Shown one piece after another: positions 32,569 to 41,226 of a stretch of DNA of 64,000 nt. This DNA comes from Kribbella solani (GTDB lineage: Bacteria > Actinomycetota > Actinomycetes > Propionibacteriales > Kribbellaceae), in NCBI RefSeq assembly GCF_014205295.1, contig NZ_JACHNF010000001.1, forward strand, positions 4,712,001 to 4,776,000. The letters run 5' to 3'. The position numbers were made by a program, and so were the translations under genes. How positions within the stretch are numbered: the first letter of the stretch is position 1; every line of letters starts with the position of its first letter. The notes under the pieces were generated by a model. It did no database searches. It was given only the letters and a program-made list of their open reading frames with translations, and had not been told where the DNA came from.

Positions 32569-33360
32569 TTACGAGCGGTAGACGATGACCTTGTCGCCGA
32601 CGTGTACCTCGTCGAAGAGGACCTTGATCTTGCCCAGGTCACGGACGTTCACGCAGCCGTGCGACGCGCCGTTGTACCCGCGGGCGGCGAAGTCCGACGA
32701 GTAGTGCACCGCCTGGCCGCCGCTGAAGAACATCGCGTACGGCATCTTCGAGTCGTACAGCTTGGAGACGTGGTTCCGGCTCTTCCAGCCGACCGTGAAA
32801 CTCCCCTCGCGGGTCGCGGTCTTCACGGCGCCGAACCGTACGTCCAGTTGCATCTTCACCACGCCGTCGACCACGTACCGGAGTTTGCGGGTGCTCTTGT
32901 CGATGCACAGCGCCACCCCGGTCGCGCAGCGCGCGTCGAGCTTCTTGCCGTCCACCACCGGCGCCGGCGGGTACAGCTCGGTCTGGGTCGGCTCGTGGGT
33001 GACCTTGGCGAGCTGGTCCAGGGTGTTCTGGTCCACGTACCCGAGCTGCGGGATGTCCTTCGACTTCTGGAACTTCTTCACCGCGGACCGGGTCATGGTC
33101 CCGAAGTCGTCGTCCAGGTAGCGCTTCTCGAGCAGTTTGAGCTGGACGAGCCGGGCCTCGACCTTGCGTACGTTCGCGCCGCTGGAGCCGTTCTTCCAGA
33201 GCGCCTTCGGGTAGATCGGAAGTTCACCGCTGATCTCGAACGGCACCGCCTGCACGTCGGCCGGAGCAGCATCCGCGCTGGTGCCTGCGGTCAGCAGGCC
33301 CGCGAGTACGCCACCGACGACCAGCCCACCGACCAGCTTCCGAACAAACAGCCCACGCAT
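32569..33360 (-). CDS. L,D-transpeptidase with peptidoglycan-binding domain
   Basis: 263 residues. A signal peptide leads to a PG_binding_1 domain (residues ~50-118, GANVRKVEARLVQLKLL.. FGTMTRSAVKKFQ) and a YkuD domain (~145-262) with His219 and the catalytic site SHGCVNVR (His234, Cys236). It cross-links peptidoglycan stems through 3-3 bonds or attaches proteins outside the membrane. Its catalytic region is nearly identical to the paralogue at 33513. The start ATG 33360 follows a CCTACC/GGTAGG inverted repeat. Confidence 0.92.
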   Translation of the reverse strand: MRGLFVRKLVGGLVVGGVLAGLLTAGTSADAAPADVQAVPFEISGELPIYPKALWKNGSSGANVRKVEARLVQLKLLEKRYLDDDFGTMTRSAVKKFQKSKDIPQLGYVDQNTLDQLAKVTHEPTQTELYPPAPVVDGKKLDARCATGVALCIDKSTRKLRYVVDGVVKMQLDVRFGAVKTATREGSFTVGWKSRNHVSKLYDSKMPYAMFFSGGQAVHYSSDFAARGYNGASHGCVNVRDLGKIKVLFDEVHVGDKVIVYRS

Positions 33361-33384
33361 CGGACACCCCTCCGTCGCCCCAGA

Positions 33385-33398
33385 CCTACCTTGGTAGG
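33385..33398. promoter_or_regulatory. Small inverted repeat before the first L,D-transpeptidase
   Basis: CCTACC-TT-GGTAGG, 24 nt upstream of the start codon. It may be an operator or an mRNA hairpin near the ribosome binding site. Confidence 0.3.
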
Positions 33399-33470
33399 AC
33401 GCCCCAACCCCGCCATTAGTTGACTTCCCAGCGTACCGGACGCTCTACCAGGCGTGGCGGGAACGCAACA

Positions 33471-33497
33471 GCGGCCGAGGGTTGAGCCCCCGGCCGC
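33471..33497 (-). terminator. Terminator after the second L,D-transpeptidase
   Basis: GCGGCCG and CGGCCGC enclose an inner GGG/CCC pair and a short loop, 16 nt after the stop codon. No T-run follows. Confidence 0.6.
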
Positions 33498-33512
33498 CGG
33501 TGATCAGCTGAT

Positions 33513-34109
33513 TCACTTGCTGTAGACGAGGACCTTGTCGCCGACGCGCACCCGGGCGAACACCCAGGCGATCTTGTTCTTGTCGCGAACGTTGACGCAG
33601 CCGTGCGAGGCGCCGTTGTAGCCGCGGGCGCGGAAGTCCGACGAGTAGTGCACTGCCTGGCCGCCGCTGAAGAACATCGCGTACGGCATCTTCGAGTGGT
33701 ACAGCGTCGAGACGTGATTCTTCGACTTGCGCTGGATCTTGAAGGAGCCGTTGCGGGTCGGCGTCTTCATCGCGCCGAACCGGACGTCCATCACCTGAAC
33801 GGCCTTGCCGTTCACCAGGTACACCAGCTTGCGGGTCTTCTTGTTGATGCAGAGGACCCGGCCCTTCGTCATACAACGGCTGTCCAGCCGGTACTTGGCC
33901 ATCGTCGCCTTCGTGGACGAGGCCGGAGTGGCCTTCTTCGCCGCGGCTGCCCGCGGCGGCTGGCCGACCGGTGCCGGAGCCGTTGCCGTTTTCTGCGCCG
34001 CCCCCACGACCTGTGGCGCGGCCTCAGCAGATGTGGTCGCCGAAAGCGCCCCGACGCCCACGAACGCGGCGGCCGTCAGAGTCGCGCAGACCTTACGCAG
34101 AATGCCCAT
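33513..34109 (-). CDS. L,D-transpeptidase (YkuD domain only)
   Basis: 198 residues. A signal peptide (VCATLTAAAFVGVGALSATTSAEA) is followed by an Ala/Pro/Lys linker and a YkuD domain with catalytic His169 and Cys171 in SHGCVNVR. It lacks the peptidoglycan-binding domain of the neighbour at 32569 but shares a long stretch around MPYAMFFSGGQAVHYSSDF, so the pair arose by duplication. Each gene has its own upstream region. Confidence 0.92.
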   Translation of the reverse strand: MGILRKVCATLTAAAFVGVGALSATTSAEAAPQVVGAAQKTATAPAPVGQPPRAAAAKKATPASSTKATMAKYRLDSRCMTKGRVLCINKKTRKLVYLVNGKAVQVMDVRFGAMKTPTRNGSFKIQRKSKNHVSTLYHSKMPYAMFFSGGQAVHYSSDFRARGYNGASHGCVNVRDKNKIAWVFARVRVGDKVLVYSK

Positions 34110-34148
34110 GATTCCCTTGTCCTTCCCCCAAAGAGTGCTTCCACAAGA

Positions 34149-34171
34149 CAGACGTCGCTACTGAACGTCTG
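34149..34171. promoter_or_regulatory. Inverted repeat upstream of the second L,D-transpeptidase
   Basis: CAGACGT (34149-34155) and ACGTCTG (34165-34171), 9 nt apart, 40-60 bp before the start codon, are placed as expected for an operator. Direct repeats GTGTATCACAT (34232) and ATGTATCTCAT (34252), spaced 20 bp, lie further upstream; their role is unclear. Confidence 0.4.
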
Positions 34172-34292
34172 GTTGGTAACGATCCGGAACTTCTAAAACA
34201 ACCTCTTGCCCCCGAGACCGGCCGAAGAATGGTGTATCACATAGCAGAGCGATGTATCTCATCGGCCGGACGACCGTTTCCGGTTCGTGCCC

Positions 34293-35975
34293 TTAGCTGT
34301 TGCCGTCGGACCCGTTCTGCTCCGGGCCGATCAGCGCGCGCAGCCGGCGCAGCACCTCGGCCGCGCCGAGCGCCTGCGCGGTCGCATGCAGGTCCGGACT
34401 GCGGGTCGCCCCGGTGATCGCGACCCGAACCAGCTGAGACGCCTCCCGGATCGAGCCCACGTACGCGTCCGGGTTCTTCTTGTACTCCTTGGCGTTCGGC
34501 GCGAAACCATGCGCACCGGCCAGGGACCTGATCTGGTTGAACCACTCCTGCGAATCGTCACCGTGCTCGTACCCGGTGACCAGCTCGCGCGCGAAGGCCG
34601 TGACGACCTCCGGCGCGACCCCCAGCGGCACGAGGCGATCGTCGGTAGGACCATCAACCGGTACGAAGATCTCCGGGAAGAAGAAGCCGTACTCGGCCCG
34701 GAAGTCCGACCACTTGCGCAGGTCTTTGCGCGGGTTGTCGACCCCTTCGCGCTCGACCGCGAGCGCCCGCAGCGCGAGCTCGTTCTCCTTGTCCAGCACG
34801 GGTACGAGCTCGGCGTCGTACTCCGTGGCCCACTCCCGTACCGCCGCGAGGATCTGCGGACCGCTCAGCGTCGCGATGTGGTCGGCGCTGATGTCCTCCA
34901 GCTTGACCAGGTCGACGAGCGGTCCGGCAACGCCGCACTGACTCAGGTCGAGCGGTGTCGCCAACGCGGTCTCGAGCGGCATTTCAGCCAGCCGGCCGTT
35001 GGCCAGACCACGCAGGTAGTACAGGACCGCGGCGGCCGGGTACCCGGCGCCGATGTAGAAGTCGACGCTCGCCTCAGGGTCCTTGCGCTTCGACAGCTTG
35101 CGCTTGCCGCCCGGGATCTGCTTCATCAGCGGCGCGATGTGCGCGTACGTGATCGGGTCGAACTCGAGCGCCGCGAACAACTGCTGGTGCAGCGGAACCG
35201 AGGAGATCCACTCGTCGCCGCGGATCACCAGGTTGATCCGCATCAGGTGATCGTCGACCGCGTGCGCGAAGTGGTACGTCGGCAGCCGCGGCGACTGGTC
35301 GGACGCCTTCAGGATGACCGCGTCGTTCCGGTTCGCCTCGTGCTCGAGCCGGCCCCGGATCGCGTCCACGAACCGCGCCCGCTGCCCGTCCGCGTCATCG
35401 GGCGCGCGGAACCGCACCACGTACGGCGTACCCGCGGCCAGCTTCGCCGTCACGTCGGCCGGGTCGGCGTCGCGCCACAGCGCCCAACGGCCGTAGTACC
35501 CGGTCGGTACTTTCGCTGCCTGCTGCCGCGCGGTGATGTCGGCCAGCTCGTCCTTGGTCGCGAAGCACAAGTACGCCTTGCCCTGCCGCAGCAGGTGCCG
35601 GACGTACGTGAGGTAGATCTGCTCACGCCGCGACTGCAAGTACGGCCCGTACGCCCCGTGGTCATCGCTCTCGTCGGCGTTGATGCCGAAGTACCCGAAC
35701 CCGCGCGCGAACTGCTCCCGTGCGCCCTCGACCTCGCGGGACTGGTCGGTGTCCTCGACCCGGACCAGGTACACGCCACCGGAATGGGTGGCGATGTCCC
35801 GGTCGATCATCGCCGCGTAGATGCCGCCGATGTGGATGAAACCGGTCGGCGAGGGACCCAACCGCGTGACCTTCGCGCCGTCGGGCAGGTCACGCCGCGG
35901 ATACTGCTGCTCCCAGTGCGCGGGCTCCGGCAGGTCGCTCGGGAACAGGTCGTCGATGACCGCACGGTCCAGCAT
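34293..35975 (-). CDS. gltX: Glutamate-tRNA ligase, long Firmicutes-like form
   Basis: 560 residues. The class I signatures are GPSPTGFIHIGG (HIGH-type motif, residues 48-51) and KRKLSKRKDPE (KMSKS-type), with RVEDTDQSREVEG in between. An N-terminal extension (MLDRAVIDDLFPSDLPEPAHW...QYPRRDLPDGAK) precedes the nucleotide fold, and the protein is about 70 residues longer than the usual actinobacterial GltX; both features recall the enzyme type of clostridia. It charges tRNA with glutamate. Whether it is the only GltX of the cell or a second one cannot be seen here. 63 bp after typA, same strand. Confidence 0.88.
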   Translation of the reverse strand: MLDRAVIDDLFPSDLPEPAHWEQQYPRRDLPDGAKVTRLGPSPTGFIHIGGIYAAMIDRDIATHSGGVYLVRVEDTDQSREVEGAREQFARGFGYFGINADESDDHGAYGPYLQSRREQIYLTYVRHLLRQGKAYLCFATKDELADITARQQAAKVPTGYYGRWALWRDADPADVTAKLAAGTPYVVRFRAPDDADGQRARFVDAIRGRLEHEANRNDAVILKASDQSPRLPTYHFAHAVDDHLMRINLVIRGDEWISSVPLHQQLFAALEFDPITYAHIAPLMKQIPGGKRKLSKRKDPEASVDFYIGAGYPAAAVLYYLRGLANGRLAEMPLETALATPLDLSQCGVAGPLVDLVKLEDISADHIATLSGPQILAAVREWATEYDAELVPVLDKENELALRALAVEREGVDNPRKDLRKWSDFRAEYGFFFPEIFVPVDGPTDDRLVPLGVAPEVVTAFARELVTGYEHGDDSQEWFNQIRSLAGAHGFAPNAKEYKKNPDAYVGSIREASQLVRVAITGATRSPDLHATAQALGAAEVLRRLRALIGPEQNGSDGNS

Positions 35976-36038
35976 GGTTCGGTGTCTCTCGCTTCCGGTT
36001 TCAGTTGTCGGCGGTACGGCCGGTGCCCGGCCTGGTAC

Positions 36039-37901
36039 TCAGCTCTTGGACTTACGGCCCAGCTTGGCGCGCTCGATCTGGGTCAGCGCGACCTTGCGCA
36101 TCCGGATCGCGTCCGGGGTGACCTCGACGCACTCGTCCTCGCGGCAGAACTCCAGCGACTGCTCCAGCGAGAGCTTCCGGGCCGGGACCAGCTTCTCGAA
36201 CTCGTCCGCGTTCGAACGGACGTTGGTCATCTTCTTTTCCTTGGTGATGTTCACGTCCATGTCGTCGGAGCGCGAGTTCTCACCGATGATCATGCCCTCG
36301 TACACCTCGGTGGCCGGCTCCACGAACATGGTGCCGCGCTCCTGCAGGTTGATCATCGCGTACGAGGTGGCGGCGCCGGCCCGGTCCGAAACCAGCGAGC
36401 CGGACGGACGCGTACGCAGCTCGCCGAACCACGGCTCGTACCCCTCGAACACGTGGTGCGCGATACCGGTACCGCGGGTGTCGGTGAGGAACTCGGTGCG
36501 GAAGCCGATCAGGCCACGCGCCGGGACCAGGAACTCCATCCGGACCCAGCCGGTGCCGTGGTTGGTCATCTGCTCCATCCGGCCCTTGCGGACCGCGAGC
36601 AGCTGGGTGACGGTCCCGAGGTACTCCTCCGGGCAGTCGATGGTCAGCCGCTCGACCGGCTCGTGCCGCTTGCCGTCGATCTCGCGGGTGACCACCTGCG
36701 GCTTGCCGACGGTCAGCTCGTACCCCTCGCGGCGCATCTGCTCGACCAGGATGGCCAGCGCCAGCTCACCACGACCCTGCACCTCCCACGCGTCCGGACG
36801 CTCGGTCGGCAGCACCTTCAGCGACACGTTGCCGACGAGCTCGCGGTCCAGCCGGTCCTTGACCAGGCGCGCGGTCACCTTGGTGCCCTTCACCCGGCCG
36901 GCCAGCGGCGAGGTGTTGGTACCGATCGTCATCGAGATGGCCGGCTCGTCCACCGTGATCAGCGGCAGCGGCTTCGGGTTCTCCGGGTCGGTCAGGGTGT
37001 CGCCGATCATGATCTCCGGGATACCGGCGATCGCGACGATGTCACCCGGGCCGGCCGAGTCGCCGGGGACTCGCTCGAGCGCCTCGGTGACCAGCAGCTC
37101 GGTGATCTTCACCTTCTGGATCGAGCCGTCGTGGCGGCACCAGGCGACCTGGGCGCCCTTCTTCAGCGTGCCTTCGTGCACCCGGACCAGGGCGAGCCGG
37201 CCGAGGAACGGCGACGCGTCCAGGTTCGTGACGTGCGCCTGCAGCGGCGCGTCCTCGGTGTACTCCGGGGCGGGCACGTTCTTCAGGATGGTCTCGAACA
37301 GCGGCTCGAGGTCCTCGGAGTCCGGCAGTCCGCCGTCGGCCGGCTGGTTCAGCGAAGCGCGGCCGGCCCGGGCGGACGCGTACACGACCGGGAAATCCAG
37401 CGCGCTCTGGTCCGCGTCGTGGTCGAGCAGGTCCAGGAACAGTTCGTACGTCTCGTCGACCACCTCGGCGATCCGGGCGTCCGGCCGGTCCACCTTGTTC
37501 ACCACCAGGATCACCGGCATCTTCCGGGCCAGCGCCTTGCGGAGCACGAACCGGGTCTGCGGCAGCGGGCCCTCGGAGGCGTCCACCAGCAGCACGATCG
37601 CGTCCACCATCGACAGGCCGCGCTCGACCTCACCACCGAAGTCGGCGTGGCCGGGGGTGTCGATGATGTTGATCGTCATCTGCTCGCCGTTCGCCATCTT
37701 GTGGCGGACGGCGGTGTTCTTGGCCAGGATCGTGATGCCCTTCTCACGCTCCAGGTCACCGGAGTCCATCGCACGCTCGTCGACGTGCTGGTGGGCCCCG
37801 AACGCGCCGGACTGCCACAGCATCGCGTCGACGAGAGTGGTCTTCCCGTGGTCGACGTGGGCCACGATCGCGACATTGCGCAGGTCGTTACGGACAGGCA
37901 T
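36039..37901 (-). CDS. typA: Ribosome-associated GTPase TypA/BipA
   Basis: 620 residues. A translation-factor GTPase with G1 AHVDHGKTTL, G3 DTPGHADFG, G4 NKVD and G5 near SARAG, followed by EF-G-like domains and the TypA-specific C-terminal domain (GTMFVEPATEVYEGMIIGE). It assists large-subunit assembly and stress adaptation. ATG 37901 gives the canonical MPVRNDLRNVAIVAHVDHG; the frame extends 5 codons further without a better start. Confidence 0.96.
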   Translation of the reverse strand: MPVRNDLRNVAIVAHVDHGKTTLVDAMLWQSGAFGAHQHVDERAMDSGDLEREKGITILAKNTAVRHKMANGEQMTINIIDTPGHADFGGEVERGLSMVDAIVLLVDASEGPLPQTRFVLRKALARKMPVILVVNKVDRPDARIAEVVDETYELFLDLLDHDADQSALDFPVVYASARAGRASLNQPADGGLPDSEDLEPLFETILKNVPAPEYTEDAPLQAHVTNLDASPFLGRLALVRVHEGTLKKGAQVAWCRHDGSIQKVKITELLVTEALERVPGDSAGPGDIVAIAGIPEIMIGDTLTDPENPKPLPLITVDEPAISMTIGTNTSPLAGRVKGTKVTARLVKDRLDRELVGNVSLKVLPTERPDAWEVQGRGELALAILVEQMRREGYELTVGKPQVVTREIDGKRHEPVERLTIDCPEEYLGTVTQLLAVRKGRMEQMTNHGTGWVRMEFLVPARGLIGFRTEFLTDTRGTGIAHHVFEGYEPWFGELRTRPSGSLVSDRAGAATSYAMINLQERGTMFVEPATEVYEGMIIGENSRSDDMDVNITKEKKMTNVRSNADEFEKLVPARKLSLEQSLEFCREDECVEVTPDAIRMRKVALTQIERAKLGRKSKS

Positions 37902-38034
37902 GAGGAAGCGCTCCAAGCAGTCAGTGGGTTCTGGCGGTGGCTACGGCTGGTTTCACGTGCCACTCGACACAGGGCGCAGCCCCGTCATCTTACCTGTCAC
38001 CGTCCGTGTCCAGAAAACGGGACGGCCTTTGACT

Positions 38035-38062
38035 TTGGTTGACTGGACGTCCAGTCTATAGA
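38035..38062 (+). promoter_or_regulatory. tetR promoter with palindromic operator
   Basis: -35-like TTGGTT (38035-38040) and -10 TATAGA (38057-38062) are 16 bp apart. The spacer is exactly filled by the perfect 16-bp palindrome GACTGGACGTCCAGTC (38041-38056), so a bound TetR dimer would block RNA polymerase. The mRNA leader is about 95 nt. Confidence 0.7.
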
Positions 38063-38164
38063 CGGCGCCTGGGGAGGGGCCGAAAAACGGGGGGTCAGCC
38101 CGAAGCGCCGGGCACACGATGGGGGTTGCCCGGCGCTTGGGGCCAGGACCGGAAGAAGGGGACA

Positions 38165-38800
38165 GTGCCGCGTTCGGCCACCGTCAACCAGGAATTACGG
38201 GAACGTTCCCGGGAACGCATCCTGACCGCGGCGCTGGAAACCTTCGCCGCCAAGGGCTACGAGGCCGCGTCGATCTCCGACATCACCGCCGCCGCCGGCG
38301 TCTCCCGCGGCCTGGTCGCCTACTACTTCGGCACCAAGGAACAACTCGCTGCCGAACTCCTGGACCGCTGGCTCGACGGCATCGCCGCCCTGCTCACCCT
38401 CCAGGGCACCCCCGACGAACGCCTCGCCGCCATCATCGACGCCACCCTGCTGGCCGCCGCCACCACGCTCCCGGTCCAGCGCCTGGCCATCACCCTGATG
38501 ATGCAACCCACCACCCACGCCGTCTTCGCCCGCGTCGAACAGGCCAAGACCGCCCGCCTGACCGAGGTCGAAGACACCCTCCGCGACATCTTCGCCGCCC
38601 GCGGCGCCCCCGACCCGGCCACCGAAGAAATGTTGCTAAGAGCAACCTTAGAAGGAATCACCGTAAAACTGGCGATCTACCCCGAAACCTTCCCCCTGGA
38701 AGCAATCCGCCACCGCCTGTACACGTCCTATGCGCTACCGGCACCGCCCACGCCCCTCCCGATCCGGTCCCCCGCGGTCGACCGCCTCCGGGCCAGGTAG
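38165..38800 (+). CDS. TetR family transcriptional regulator
   Basis: 211 residues. The N-terminal HTH (ERILTAALETFAAKGYEA, then VSRGLVAYYFGTKEQLAAEL) is followed by a helical ligand domain and a Pro-rich tail. It most likely represses its own promoter through the palindrome upstream. Neither neighbour (typA behind it, the converging asparaginase) is an obvious target. GTG 38165 has an AAGGGGA site. The stretch 38635-38665 is visibly AT-richer than the rest. Confidence 0.88.
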   Translation: MPRSATVNQELRERSRERILTAALETFAAKGYEAASISDITAAAGVSRGLVAYYFGTKEQLAAELLDRWLDGIAALLTLQGTPDERLAAIIDATLLAAATTLPVQRLAITLMMQPTTHAVFARVEQAKTARLTEVEDTLRDIFAARGAPDPATEEMLLRATLEGITVKLAIYPETFPLEAIRHRLYTSYALPAPPTPLPIRSPAVDRLRAR

Positions 38801-38858
38801 CGCTCTACGGAAAAGAAACCGTCACCAGGCGGCTGAAGAGTTCCGGAAAGCGTTGGGT

Positions 38859-39863
38859 TCAGCCGAAGAGCTCGGGGTTCGGGCGGGTTTCGCCGACGCG
38901 GACGCCGCCGCCGAGTACCGGCAGGCTGATGTGCCGGTCGATCACGTCACCCGTGATCCCGAGGCGCCGCAGCGTGGCGGCCAGAACCACCTCGCGGGCA
39001 CGCTTGCCATCACCGTCCTCGACCTTGATCGCGATACCCCTGCCGTCGGCGAGCCCGGCCGCGTACACGCCTTCCGCGCCGACCTTGCAGAACAGACCGT
39101 CGACCTGGCGGATGAAGTCCGCCTCGTCGCGCCTGGTCCCGCTGGCGTACTCCGGGTGCGCGCGGAACGCGTCCGCGATCCGGCCCTCGTCGGTGTCCGG
39201 TGCCGCTGCCGCGAACAGACCGAAGGACCGCGCCAGACCGGCCAGACTGATCGCGAAGATTGGGGCACCACAGCCGTCCACCGCGACGTACGAGACCTTC
39301 TCGCCGGCCGTGTCCTCGACGGCAGTACGAATCGCCTGCTGCAACGGATGACCGGGCGAACGGTAATCGTCGGCACCCCAGCGCGCCTGCGGGTCGTTCT
39401 CGGTCGCCGGATCGTGGATCTGCCAGCCGTTGAGCGTACTGGTCAGAATCATCGCCGCGTGCTTGCCGGAACAATTCATCGCGACCTGCCGCGGTTCACG
39501 ATCCGCCCGGATCCAGGCCGCGTGCGCATCCTCGTCCAGCGGGTACGCGACCGGCGTACGCAGCGCGGACTCGTCGAGGTCCGCCTTCGCCAGGATCTCG
39601 CGTACGCCGTCCAGGTGGAACTGTTCGCCGGAGTGGGAGGCGGCGGCGAGGGCCAGTAAGTTGGCTTCGAGGGGGAGGCCGTGGCGGAGCATGGCCAGGG
39701 CCTGCATCGGCTTGTTGGAGGAGCGGGGGAACATCGGCTCCGCCACGATGCCTGCGGACCAGCTGACGGTGCCGTCGGGCTCGGTCACCACGACGGAGCC
39801 GCGGTGGTGGCCTTCGACGAAGCCGTTGCGGACGACGTCGGCCAGGATCACAGGTTCGGTCAC
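38859..39863 (-). CDS. Asparaginase (PF06089 type)
   Basis: 334 residues; matches the asparaginase family found in rhizobia and actinobacteria, unrelated to the EcAII type. Conserved patches include VEGHHRGSVVV, PMFPRSSNKPMQAL, AAASHSGEQFH, NCSGKHAAM and VDGCGAPIFA; the Ser-Lys pairs and the Cys are the likely active-site residues. It converts asparagine to aspartate and ammonia in the cytoplasm. The GTG at 39863 (VTEPVILADVVRNG) follows a -10 box by 6 nt and removes an unsupported 7-residue extension. Confidence 0.88.
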   Translation of the reverse strand: MTEPVILADVVRNGFVEGHHRGSVVVTEPDGTVSWSAGIVAEPMFPRSSNKPMQALAMLRHGLPLEANLLALAAASHSGEQFHLDGVREILAKADLDESALRTPVAYPLDEDAHAAWIRADREPRQVAMNCSGKHAAMILTSTLNGWQIHDPATENDPQARWGADDYRSPGHPLQQAIRTAVEDTAGEKVSYVAVDGCGAPIFAISLAGLARSFGLFAAAAPDTDEGRIADAFRAHPEYASGTRRDEADFIRQVDGLFCKVGAEGVYAAGLADGRGIAIKVEDGDGKRAREVVLAATLRRLGITGDVIDRHISLPVLGGGVRVGETRPNPELFG

Positions 39864-39869
39864 GGCTGA

Positions 39870-39875
39870 ACTGTA
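39870..39875 (-). promoter_or_regulatory. -10 box TACAGT of the asparaginase gene
   Basis: TACAGT on the minus strand, 6 nt before the GTG start, no ribosome binding site; apparent leaderless start. Confidence 0.5.
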
Positions 39876-40039
39876 CAGGTGCAAAACCGTCGGACGTGAA
39901 TGATTCTGGGCAGCTCATCCGCGGCTGGAGTCGCGGTGAAACAGGTCACAGTTGGGTCGTCGGGCGTGAGGATAGCGGGGGCGGGCGGGTCCAACTCACG
40001 GACCGCATCAGCCCCAGGCGCAGGTGGCCGGTGCGGCAC

Positions 40040-40069
40040 GTCGGCGGGCGTTCAGGGGCGCCCGCCGAC
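40040..40069 (-). terminator. Terminator after the YgfZ-like gene
   Basis: GTCGGCGGGCG (40040-40050) and CGCCCGCCGAC (40059-40069) form a perfect 11-bp stem with an 8-nt loop, 55 nt past the stop. No T-run. Confidence 0.6.
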
Positions 40070-40124
40070 CCACCTTCGGCCAGGTGCGCGTGGTGCGGGT
40101 GTGCCGGCGGTGGGCACGGGCCGG

Positions 40125-41117
40125 TTACAGGCGGGCGCGGACGTGTAGGCCAGCTTCGGGGTCCACCAGGAGTTCTTGGGTGGCGGTGACCGTGGGCTGG
40201 TCGTCGGCGGTTACTTCCAGCGTCGCGCTGGGGTCGACGTTGCGCTTCACGACGGCGAGGGCGATCGGGCCGAGCTCGTGGTGGCGGGCCGCGGACCCGA
40301 TGAAGCCGACCTGCTTGTCGCCGACCCGCACGGCGTACCCGTGCGCAGGCAGGTGGTCGACCGAACCGTCCAAGTGCAGCCGAACCAACCGACGCGGCGG
40401 CCGGCCGAGGTTGTGTACGCGAGCCACCGTCTCCTGACCGCGATAACACCCCTTGTTCAAATGCACCCCAACCCCGAGCCAGCCCAACTCGTTCGGGATC
40501 GCCCGCTCGTCGCTGTCCAACCCGAACCGCGGCACGCCGGCCTCGATCCGGAGCGCCTCGTACGCCCAGACGCCCGCCGCCGGACCCGCCAGCCCAGCTA
40601 GGTCCGCCCGCGGCAGAAACACCTCAAACCCGCCCAGCGAATCCGCGCCACTACGAGTCAGGTACTCACCGCTCGGCGCCCCGAAGCGCCAAACGATCGC
40701 GTAGTCGTCGGTCACGTCAGCGATCTCGACCCGCGACATGAAGACCATCTTCCGCAGCCAGTCGATCAGCGCCTCGGCCGCACCCGGCTCCGTGTGGAAC
40801 CAGAACGTTTCGCCGTCGTCCACCCCGTACATCACATGCTCGACGTGGCCGGTCGGCGAGAGCAGCAGCGCGGTCGTCGACGTACCAGGTTTGAGACCCT
40901 CGAAGTACTGCGTGGTCAGCGCGTGCAACCAGGTCAAACGGTCCGGCCCGGTGATCGTGACCACGTCGCGGTGGGACAGATCGGCGAACGCCTTGCCGTC
41001 GATCAGCGCGCGCTGTTCGCGCAGGTCGGAGCCGTAGTGCGCCGCGACCCCGGCGTCGAGTCCGTCGGCCTCGACCGCACCGGGCCGGTCCAGCAGGGGG
41101 CTGCGGTTGCGTGACAT
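40125..41117 (-). CDS. ygfZ: YgfZ/GcvT-like folate-binding protein
   Basis: 330 residues with a GcvT-type fold and the YgfZ signature NKGCYRGQETV including the conserved Cys. Such proteins use tetrahydrofolate to help maintain or repair iron-sulfur proteins and affect tRNA thiomethylation. GPDRLTWLHALTTQ and LLSPTGHVEHVMY are typical N-terminal motifs. ATG 41117 lies 6 nt after a -10 box; the upstream frame is not similar to the family. Confidence 0.92.
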   Translation of the reverse strand: MSRNRSPLLDRPGAVEADGLDAGVAAHYGSDLREQRALIDGKAFADLSHRDVVTITGPDRLTWLHALTTQYFEGLKPGTSTTALLLSPTGHVEHVMYGVDDGETFWFHTEPGAAEALIDWLRKMVFMSRVEIADVTDDYAIVWRFGAPSGEYLTRSGADSLGGFEVFLPRADLAGLAGPAAGVWAYEALRIEAGVPRFGLDSDERAIPNELGWLGVGVHLNKGCYRGQETVARVHNLGRPPRRLVRLHLDGSVDHLPAHGYAVRVGDKQVGFIGSAARHHELGPIALAVVKRNVDPSATLEVTADDQPTVTATQELLVDPEAGLHVRARL

Positions 41118-41123
41118 GTCACC

Positions 41124-41129
41124 AGAGTA
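41124..41129 (-). promoter_or_regulatory. -10 box TACTCT of ygfZ
   Basis: TACTCT followed by 6 nt and the ATG at 41117, no ribosome binding site. The same hexamer and spacing occur before the DUF2207 gene at 6377. Confidence 0.5.
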
Positions 41130-41226
41130 CGTCGGCCGGCGTACGTGGAACGCCTCCCGTCGTGGGATGTGGACAACGCCACGAATCCGCCACTCTGGAA
41201 TCAACACACGACCGAGGGGACGAATG

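Noticed and set aside
34232..34262. Direct repeats with GTGTATCAC as a CRP-family site
   Set aside because: Only one repeat is symmetrical, and the position is far upstream of the transpeptidase start; kept only as a note.
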